From NCBI GenBank assembly GCA_902702965.1, contig CACRXP010000001.1, positions 1,796,399 to 1,860,398 on the forward strand: a stretch of DNA of 64,000 nucleotides, read 5' to 3'. Numbering within the stretch: position 1 is the stretch's first letter; every line of letters starts with the position of its first letter. Below the pieces are notes generated by a model that was given only the letters and a program-made list of their open reading frames with translations, did not search any database and had not been told where the DNA came from. Source of the DNA: Spirometra erinaceieuropaei (taxonomy: Eukaryota > Platyhelminthes > Cestoda > Diphyllobothriidea > Diphyllobothriidae). This document shows positions 56,597 through 64,000 of the stretch, piece after piece. The position numbers and the translations under genes are program-made.

Positions 56597-58951
56597 CTAG
56601 AGGTGAGAGACAGGTCGTTTGGATAGGAGGTCACGAGGCAGGGTCGGCACTACTGGCATGACCTGTGGAGTGGAGGCATCAATGAAGGACTGTGTGCCAA
56701 TACTCGTGGTGGGGGGCGGTTCGTGGCTCGTTGAGCGTGCAGCGACAGGCGTGGTCAAACCGCCCTCAGAAGCGGTTGGGTCACCGGCTGGTTGACTCAT
56801 GCAAGGTCCCAGCTGCTCAGGCTCCGCAATCGCATCAGCACTAATCTGTGAATCGAGGGGATATGGAGGTTTCCGGGAGGCGCGGAGTTGACGAATCTCC
56901 TGAAGCAGCGTTGGCAGCAACGTATCTAACTTCTTTTCCAGGCTTTGAAGCCGATGCTCAATGGAGGAGGCCGCCGCGGAGGTTGACGTGGCCTGGGGAA
57001 TAATTGAACCGGTTGCATTGGTCATGCCCAGGGTGTAGCGCCTATCCTTGAGGGCAAAGCTCTGCACAAGGACAAACTGAAGAACAGCCTCGGTCTCGGA
57101 ATTTTTGCTCCAGCGGGCATTGCGACGAGAATGAGTGAGTCTTAACACCCGGCGAGAATTTCTAAGTTTCCTATTCCACTTCTGATTAACTAACCTGCGG
57201 TAGACCTCAAGATCCTCCTTGCAGTAATCGGCATTTTGACTTTCCATGTCGTCGAGGGTGTCAGGTGTATTCCGACCAACCCCAGAGGGGGAATGTTTGC
57301 CGCGATTTCTTCGTCGGCAACAGAGGCAGGCAGCCTGTTGGCAATAGCAGCTGAACACCTCGATGATGATGGAAAGTATATTGAGAGGCGGTGGTAGGAC
57401 TGACTTGTCCTGGTATTCCTTTACCATCTGGTATCGATCGGCTAACCAGTGGGCCGTTGACTGCTGTCCAATGCGGGACACAGTGTTACTGAACAGAGCA
57501 ATCAGGAGATTGATCAAAATTAAGTTTACGATACCCGTATAAACTATGAGTCCGAAGAGGATAACGAGTTTGTTGCCAAGAGGATTCCCACATGTATCTG
57601 CATTAGTGCACTCTGCTTCCTCCAGAGCAACACTGACCTCAAAAATGGAGTAAAAAGCTCGCGAGAACATCTTCTCCATCGTTGCACCAACAGGAAACTG
57701 GGCCATGGAGTACGTACCGTTGTCCGCAAGTCTTCTGTAAAATGAATTGGGATACATGAGACCCTGGAAGGAGACAGCGTAGGACAATATGAAAATGGCA
57801 AAGACTATAAGAAGGGGAACCAAGTCCTTTCGCAACATGTCGGCCATCATCTTCAGTCGCGGACCAATGATGGGGGAAATGGAGGTTATGAACAGCGTTC
57901 TCATGCAAAAGAGGTGCAGGCCGAACAGGTAAAAGACGCGTGCTAGATAGAAGGTGGTTTCTTGAACCTCATTCAGTGCCGAGGCATGATCATCCATTTT
58001 GTGGATTCTGGTGCCGAAACCAATGAACGTGGAAAACACAGCAGTAAGTTCGAGGAAGTTCCAACTGTCTCGCAGGTAGCTTTTGAACTCCCCTCGTAGG
58101 CTTTCAATTATCATCTGCCGGACTTCCTCAATGAAGTAGGCTCCCACGTAGGTAATTGCCACGTATTCTGTGATGTGGATTTGAAAATGCAACCGGTAGA
58201 GAAGAACCAGCGTGAAGACAATGAGGAAGAGGATGTGAAAGGTAGAGTGAAATAAGAATTTAACCTCAGGAGAGGTGTATATAGCCTTGACGAAGGACAG
58301 CCGGGGCCACCCGTTCCAACCGTACTGTGCGGCTAGACGATCGTAGACTGTTAGCGGGCGTCGGTTTATGCGGTTCATCATAAGGGAGTTGCTATTCTTC
58401 AAGTTGGTCGTCGTGGAACTCTGTGCCATGCGCCGCCGTTTGAGGGGTGACATCGACTCCGAGGGCGCCTTCTTGCCGTAACTGTTTCGTGCGGTGGAGG
58501 CCAGTTGCCAGCCCTCCATCCGCTTGGTAGCCGGACTGATGACTGTCGGTTCAACCGGAGAGTCTTGGCCGCCTGTGTAGGCTGCCGCCTCGGAGATGAA
58601 CTCGACCAGCGCCTTGGCGCGCTCTCGGCGGGCCCGCCTCTCCAGATGAATCAGGGCGATCAGTGGACAAAAACGCGAGGTCCAGCTGACCCAGTTGGGC
58701 AGATGGGCCAGCACGCCGCGCCAACGTTCGTCCAGCACCCGCTGACAAATTGGTAAACTGAGGAGGTTGGTGCACTTGGCCTGAGCGAACAGATCGATGA
58801 GTGAGAGGTCTCCGCAGATGCACAGGGGCACGTTGAGCATGCTGCGACATATCTCCTTTTCAGGCGTGTTGTCCTTCAGTGATACGAGGGTGAGGACGTC
58901 AACGGCGATAGCCTCCACATGACTGGCGAATTGCTGCAGTTCACTGCGTAC
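56597..58951 (-). CDS. TRPM-family cation channel, terminal exon (pre-S1 to C-terminus)
   Basis: 784 uninterrupted codons from a splice acceptor to TAG. The exon begins VRSELQQFASH; no ATG start exists, as expected of an internal start. Residues from the exon start: melastatin-homology end 1-110; Ser/Lys-rich linker 120-190; S1 232-253; S2 263-281; S3 295-313; S4 333-354 (FYLARVFYLF); S5 377-397; pore helix and filter 427-447 (SIFEVSVALEEAEC); S6 460-488 (NLILINLLIALFSNTV); TRP helix around W502 then KSVLPPPLNILS; basic segment 580-620; coiled coil 662-691. The Ca2+ site residues of Ca2+-bound TRPMs appear as E276, Q279, N298, E301 (usual Asp). Upstream exons not found. Known family role: non-selective or divalent cation channel in membranes; a schistosome TRPM is the praziquantel target. 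Orthology to it is not established here. Confidence 0.9.
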   Translation of the reverse strand, partial: VRSELQQFASHVEAIAVDVLTLVSLKDNTPEKEICRSMLNVPLCICGDLSLIDLFAQAKCTNLLSLPICQRVLDERWRGVLAHLPNWVSWTSRFCPLIALIHLERRARRERAKALVEFISEAAAYTGGQDSPVEPTVISPATKRMEGWQLASTARNSYGKKAPSESMSPLKRRRMAQSSTTTNLKNSNSLMMNRINRRPLTVYDRLAAQYGWNGWPRLSFVKAIYTSPEVKFLFHSTFHILFLIVFTLVLLYRLHFQIHITEYVAITYVGAYFIEEVRQMIIESLRGEFKSYLRDSWNFLELTAVFSTFIGFGTRIHKMDDHASALNEVQETTFYLARVFYLFGLHLFCMRTLFITSISPIIGPRLKMMADMLRKDLVPLLIVFAIFILSYAVSFQGLMYPNSFYRRLADNGTYSMAQFPVGATMEKMFSRAFYSIFEVSVALEEAECTNADTCGNPLGNKLVILFGLIVYTGIVNLILINLLIALFSNTVSRIGQQSTAHWLADRYQMVKEYQDKSVLPPPLNILSIIIEVFSCYCQQAACLCCRRRNRGKHSPSGVGRNTPDTLDDMESQNADYCKEDLEVYRRLVNQKWNRKLRNSRRVLRLTHSRRNARWSKNSETEAVLQFVLVQSFALKDRRYTLGMTNATGSIIPQATSTSAAASSIEHRLQSLEKKLDTLLPTLLQEIRQLRASRKPPYPLDSQISADAIAEPEQLGPCMSQPAGDPTASEGGLTTPVAARSTSHEPPPTTSIGTQSFIDASTPQVMPVVPTLPRDLLSKRPVSHL

Positions 58952-58970
58952 CTATGGAGAAAAAAAATGC
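58952..58970 (-). promoter_or_regulatory. Splice acceptor of the TRPM terminal exon
   Basis: On the minus strand GCATTTTTTTTCTCCATAG precedes GTACGCAGTG: a pyrimidine tract, AG at 58953-58952, and an in-frame TAG immediately upstream that ends the open frame. The exon starts in phase 0. Confidence 0.75.
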
Positions 58971-59399
58971 ATCAAACGGTCAACTACCTGTTTCCTCTGG
59001 GAGGGCGGGTGGAAAGAGAGGGCGAGAAACAAGTGCTATACAACTGGCTAGAAATTGTTCTGTTATGCGAAATCTTGGTCTGTCTAAATTTCTGAATAAG
59101 AGGTATTAAAAAGAAAAGGCGTTTGGATTGGCGGCCTGAAAGAATAGGAACGTCGCTGTCCACGGTTGCGGGAAAATTCACTCCTTGGTACTCCAGAGCC
59201 ACGGTCTCCATGGTACAATCAAACACCAAGAACTCTTCGAGGGTTAAACTTTAGAGTTTGCCGAAACGGGAGCTACTGTTTGTAAAGCGCTTGTTGGTTA
59301 GTTTATTTAGGGAATAAAGCAAGTGACGGGGAAGTAGCATCCAATTATCCGTCCTGATTGCGGAATGAAATTCAGAAAGTTCCGTTTTAGATTAGAGAC
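58971..59399 (-). other. TRPM intron, no feature seen
   Basis: Presumed intron. The ORF at 59229-58984 (minus) has no TRPM similarity. Confidence 0.4.
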
Positions 59400-59593
59400 T
59401 TCACCTCGAGGTCGTCTCGGTAGCTGCATAACGACAGGCGACAAACATCCCGATAATTGCTGTCGACAACTGCGAGTAATTCATCAGAAGAAATAGTGAA
59501 AAACTCGGCAGTGGCGGTGGGATTCGAACCCGTGACAAAAAGTGCAACGCTCGTGCACAGCCAGCGCTCTAACCACTTGAGCTACGAGGCCCT
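59400..59593 (-). mobile_element. SINE B, copy 2, in the TRPM intron
   Basis: Minus strand: GGGCCTCGTAGCTCAAGTGG (box A), CACGGGTTCGAATCCCACC (box B), then a body ending GTTATGCAGCTACCGAGACG and CCTCGAGG, similar to the end of the copy at 22 kb. The acceptor halves (GGGCCTC against ACCGCCA) do not pair well, so it is not counted as a tRNA gene. Confidence 0.7.
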
Positions 59594-61242
59594 AACTAGG
59601 AGTTGAGATTTCAACCCTTGCCCAAACGGAGAAGTGGGTTTCAAGTTAAAGAGTAACGTTGATGTCTGGCCCGTAATTGGGCCAGATCGGTGAATTTCAC
59701 TCCGACGCGACCTTCAGTATTCCTGATTGCAACTCATGGGACTGCATATCAAACTGAGAAGGATTATGCACAACAATTGCCTGAGCCTGAATTCGAACCT
59801 CATCCTTGAGACTGAGATGTGTTTGACTGAAAGAAGGAAAGTCACCAGAAATGGGCCTGACATTCCCCTTTTCTGTATTGATAGAAATTGTTAGTGTGGC
59901 AATAATAATCTGGGAGACAGTTTTCGATCTCTACAGTTTAATGCTCCTTTTATTTCAGGATATCAACTTGTAAAAATTTTTGCAGCATGGGCTGAAGATA
60001 AGTTTATAGTTCATTCCTTGACCCCTCAGCCGGTCAGGACACCAAACAATGTCTGTGACCACAAACGCACACGCAGGCAGCGCGAAAGGTCCACAGCTCA
60101 TGTCCGCCCGAGTCGTCAATGGCAGCTTCAAATTGGCCACAGTGCTTCTCAGTAGCCATCCCATATCAGAGCCCATCGGACTTTCATTCACATTACCTAC
60201 AGTAATAATGAGAACTCCGTATTGATTAACCAAAAAGCCTGTTCTCATGGGAATCCGATGCCCGTTTGACGTTCTTCCGGCTGGGATCTATTGACTGTCT
60301 ATTAGACAGTCTAGCTCATGAAGTTAACCAATGTTCGATGGATTCTAAGGTGATTATTGTAATTGTAATATATTTATGTGATATGTTATTTGGACGTGTG
60401 GAAATTCGAAATACGATTTGGATGTCGGAGCATAAGCACCTATGCAAACGAGCAGTTTTTTAGGATTGGCAATCCAGCTACGTTTTTTTTCCTTTGATGG
60501 ACTAGGAGGTCGTTTGTAGTGGACGCAGCAGTGTACCTGCTCTTTTGTTTCCGTTCGCCGTCTACTGAGCGTGTATTCTGGACTTCATCACGAGGGTAAA
60601 CTTACTTTCGGGAGATTCGATTTGTTAAGTTATGGGCCAAAGGTGCGCTGAAAGTAATTAATGAGAGCCTGTCCTCTCCTCCCCCCCCTCCCTTTGTCCC
60701 AACGACCGCCTTCGCCGTCTCGCCGACTTTTGTCATCGCGCGGATGGATTAGGAGGGGGACCACCTTCCTCCAGCAACGGCTGTACGTGTGGTTACGTGC
60801 CAAGCTTGACCTCCGGGGAGGGGGATGGCGTAGCAACGACCACGGGCGTTGTCCAGGTTGTTCATTCTGTTTGGTAGGCTTCTTGGGTGAAATAAGGAAC
60901 ATTTGTGAACTCCTGGGCCGAGCATTCACGCACGGACAAGGTATTGTTGAGTGAGCGAGCGGGGGAGGGCGTTCGATTTTCAAGAACGCCCTGGATGTCG
61001 GTGATTTGCTGACCCGCACGCGCGTTTGCTCTGGAGTGTTTGCTGGCCCTTCTCTTGCACGTTCCGAGGAGGTCTGGCCGCGATAACAACCGCCCCCCCC
61101 GCCCTAGCAGTTGCCACAATCCACGCCCTCTGGTAGTTCAAACCGTATTTTAGTGCCCACCCTAATACATGAACGGCAAGTAGTCATCCCACCTGGTGGA
61201 GGCGACCTGGAGAGTGCGTACGCACGCCGGCCGTTACCACCC
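59594..61242. other. Presumed TRPM intron or upstream region; GC-rich near 60.66-61.1 kb
   Basis: I searched the minus strand by eye for TRPM N-terminal exons and found none. The minus ORF 59955-60248 has no family motif. The GC-rich stretch at 60660-61110 has overlapping ORFs of biased composition only. Confidence 0.4.
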
Positions 61243-61418
61243 NNNNNNNNNNNNNNNNNNNNNNNNNNNNNNNNNNNNNNNNNNNNNNNNNNNNNNNNNN
61301 NNNNNNNNNNNNNNNNNNNNNNNNNNNNNNNNNNNNNNNNNNNNNNNNNNNNNNNNNNNNNNNNNNNNNNNNNNNNNNNNNNNNNNNNNNNNNNNNNNNN
61401 NNNNNNNNNNNNNNNNNN
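61243..61418. other. Assembly gap (176 N)
   Basis: Run of N. ORFs spanning it are meaningless. Confidence 1.
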
Positions 61419-63239
61419 AACCTGAAACCGTGACGGCAATTCGCCTTCAACTTCCAGGCAGGAAGCGAGAGGCGCTGACCGAGGTCAGTGTGGGTGCATG
61501 TGCGCGATGGGGGTAGAAGCTGTGAACGCGGGCTAACCACAGTCGGGTCAAGCCTACTTTTTACCCGTCTGTCTGCTGACTCTGAGCGCGCGCTTCCTCG
61601 CGCTCGAGGCATGGGCGGTTGGTCATCGCTCACGCATGGCATGAAAGTGTCCGGCAGAGGCCCTATAGTGGTGCGCACACAGAAGTCTAGTCGGAAAACG
61701 CATTTCACCAGCATGCCAACAATCTCAGTAGCAGACACACACGCAGACTGGGGGCAACACCCTGGGCCAAATACTGACTAACGATTCCAGCCTGGCCTAA
61801 GGTTCACTTGCCTGTCCCGGAAACCACGGCGACGACGACAACGGCTGGAGGTTTTGGGCCGTAGCATGTTAACTAAGTGGCAGAGAGAAACCAAAAGTGC
61901 CTAGCCTGCCGTCTGTGTTGACCTCCACATAGCGCCAAAGACTCACGAGTATGATCAAATTTGCGGGTTAAAAAACTCGGTGAGAAAACGACGGCTGAAG
62001 AGGCCCCGCTGCTTTGGGGTGCCTTAGGCTGAAAAAGGCAACTGGCGCCGCCACTGCCTTTTCTGTCTAGTTTAGACTATGCGAGGGGAATTGGGTACCT
62101 GCTTTTAAATTCCAATTGGTAATATGCAAACCGAAAGTTCTGGCAACAATGCACACTAATTAAAACGTCCGGAAGATCGAAAGTAGCTCGGTACAACTGA
62201 AACTAATCGTGCTTGAATCGACGGCATGGTGCTGCAGCATGGGCGAGTGAAGATTTCGTTTGAAACTTTCTGCAGTCTAAAACATCGATTGCATGAAACA
62301 CAGCGACCTGACGGAAATGCGTTAGGAATATAGCTCCTTTTCAGTTGGAACACTTGGTGAGGAATGGGGTAATGGGTGCTTTTTGTTTCTTTGCTGTGTT
62401 CGTCAGCCGCGTTCTAGCGGCAGACCAGAGGGGGGGGGTCTGACACCTTGACGGGAGTCACGCGCTTTAAGGTCAACCAAAGCCCGATGTTGTAGGCACC
62501 ACATCTTGCCCGCCGCAGCTGCGAGTGCCTCTATGATGACTACAAAACGTTCCTGTCCGACCCGACTGCGCAAGGAAACATTCGAACACCCCGTATCGGC
62601 GTAAACAAAATATGGATCAGTAGATAAACCGCCAAATACTCACATTTCGGCTGATTTGTGACGGCAAACTGTCCACAGGTTCCCTCCAAGCCTACTGCCC
62701 TCGTCTTAACACATTTCCTCAACAAGTATTTTAGTAGTATTTGCTTCTGCGGACAGGTAGCATTATAAATATGCCGATGCCAGAAAATCCCCCTCTCTGT
62801 CTAATTTTTACAGGGAGGAAGACTCTGTAGTTCCGCTACCTGTAAAAGTGCCTCAGAGTCAATTTTTAAAGTTTCGGCTCTGGAATTTTCTGTCTCGCGT
62901 AGAACGCAGTGCACTTTGAATGCTCAACGGTTCATACTTGCGCCTCCGATGGACCAAATAAGAGAGTTCACAAGAATTCCCTTTATAAGGCAAACTCCTG
63001 AATGGTGTGGGTGATGAGATATCAGTTTTTAGAGCTGCTGTACATTCTGCTTGTCGATTCAAACGCAATAATGACTGTTTGAATTGTAACGGACTGTCAA
63101 AAAAGATGGAGACAAGAGCGGAGATTTTGAGCACTTTTTTGTCGTCTCGTGCAGTTTTTGCAGACGGAATGGCAGCGTTGAGTCAGAATCTTACCTTGTA
63201 CTGGAGATATTGCCGAACACGTAACAGCGGTGGGGAGCA
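61419..63239. other. Unassigned sequence
   Basis: No gene, RNA gene or repeat family recognised; ORFs are under 100 codons. Confidence 0.4.
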
Positions 63240-63760
63240 GTGACTCCAGCTTACGGCTTATTCGACGGGGACCGGGGCCACTCATTCAAGTTCGATGAGG
63301 CGAGAGGTGGTTCACCGCTCTCCCTTACAGTCTTTCAATGTACGCAATGACCTGCTCCCGCCATTTTTGATGCTGGAACTTAGCCTGGGCAGAGTAATTA
63401 GGCACGCGGGGAGCACGCAGGCAAGTGCTGTTTCCCACGCCAGTGTCGGTCGAGCAATCATCATCCCAACATCCAACATGGGTGGCTAAAGTACAAGCTA
63501 TTAACGACTCGGATAACGACCATCAAGCAACCATCAGGCCAAGGGTAAATAGCCTTAATGTGAGGGGGAGAACCTTTAATTTTCATAGGCATGCCGTAGC
63601 ATGGCGACTGCATCCTATAAATACTGCAGCCCCTTGTGCATGGACCACCCGTACGTGATTGTATCCCTGATTTAGGGCTCGGCCATGAATTCGGAACGTC
63701 AGGTAAATAAAGCTCTTGTTCCTGTGCTCGCACCTACTTCTTCTCAACGCTGACGTAATT
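63240..63760 (+). mobile_element. Decayed 3' end of a PLE-1-type element
   Basis: Begins with HSFKFDEA coding remnants (about 63280). It has acidic-tail remnants (ATTAACGACTCGGATAACG), TATAAATACTGC at 63616, GGAACGTCAGGTAAATAAAG and a TTCTTCTC end. The ribozyme core and stem II are destroyed (CGGCCATGAATTCGGAACG). Confidence 0.65.
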
Positions 63761-64000
63761 GCCATCATTTATGGCCTAGTTCCACGAAAGGAATTTCGGA
63801 AGATTAGGGAAATTAGGATTTGCTTCATGGTTCAACTGGAATCTCTCGCAGGGCAAAATTTAACGTACACTAAATTACGCGACATGCCGGATTCCTCTAC
63901 ACGGGCCCTAATACCACAATGGCGTTGCAAATTATTGTACCTGCATTACACGTCCTCACCTCACCTCTCCGATCGCGTCTCTAACTAACAGTTGTAACGG

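Noticed and set aside
58551..58850. Minus-strand ORF of 99 codons inside the TRPM exon, and the plus-strand ORF 58505-58756
   Set aside because: Other-frame shadows of the TRPM exon without motifs.
58916..58918. Translation start of the TRPM ORF here
   Set aside because: The codon is GTG, not ATG, and the frame runs 11 codons further to a good splice acceptor, so this is an internal exon boundary and not a start.
59403..59480. Possible TRPM exon (minus), open frame VVDSNYRDVCRLSLCSYRDDLE before GTGAAG
   Set aside because: The sequence is the tail of SINE B, similar to the copy at 22 kb, and matches no TRPM segment I know.
59515..59593. tRNA gene on the minus strand
   Set aside because: Acceptor halves mismatch, the variable region is too long, and the SINE B body follows.
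61104..61738. ORFs spanning the N run
   Set aside because: Most of each ORF is gap sequence.
1..64000. CRISPR arrays, bacterial operons, rRNA genes
   Set aside because: No regularly spaced short repeats, no clustered long ORFs and no rRNA-like sequence. The window is eukaryotic.

Overview
This window is typical of a large, repeat-laden animal genome. I think it comes from a flatworm, most likely a diphyllobothriid-type tapeworm (Spirometra, Dibothriocephalus or Schistocephalus relatives). The reasons are family-level and partly from memory: several lineages of Penelope-like elements (PLEs) with GIY-YIG endonucleases, a LINE with a coding stretch I associate with cestode genomes, C2H2-like LRIH fragments of the same origin, tRNA-derived SINEs, a Merlin transposase relic and a TRPM channel exon. 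Coding density is very low. Apart from TRPM, everything I can name is mobile-element sequence.

Layout. 1-0.7 kb: 3' end of a PLE with an intact-looking hammerhead ribozyme, then a (TA)n tract. 2.3-5 kb: two near-identical 430-bp elements with triplet arrays. 7-9.7 kb: a composite SINE, a PLE reverse-transcriptase fragment joined to a LINE fragment, and a foldback element (F1). 10-19 kb: SINE copies, dispersed repeat X, a PLE tail with inverted ends (15.1-16.2 kb) and a second foldback element (F2, 18 kb). 19.9-27.6 kb: Merlin relic, tRNA-derived SINE B, repeats X and Y, an antisense PLE tail with its own ribozyme, and two zinc-finger-like fragments on opposite strands. 29-35.7 kb: third foldback element (F3), a tandem SINE dimer, a two-unit tandem repeat and two oppositely oriented degenerate TTAGGG blocks. 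36.8-45.5 kb: repeat W, then PLE-3 with inverted termini and a 1.17-kb DNA transposon nested inside it, then PLE-2 and the almost full-length PLE-1 with a ribozyme. 45.5-56.6 kb: repeats and a roughly 1-kb nest of palindromes at 54.7-55.7 kb. 56.6-58.95 kb: one 784-codon minus-strand terminal exon of a TRPM channel, whose upstream intron holds another SINE B. 61.24-61.42 kb is an assembly gap. 63.24-63.76 kb is another PLE tail.

How the parts relate. The PLE tails share one order: end of the endonuclease ORF, a TATAAATA box, a hammerhead-like motif, then a (C)TTC-rich end. They occur in direct and inverted orientation, as expected of PLE terminal repeats. The TRPM exon is the only region that looks like a selected host gene. 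Its upstream exons are not recognisable here and probably lie to the right, in or beyond the remaining 5 kb or the gap. Repeat boundaries are judged by eye and are usually good to about 10-30 bases.
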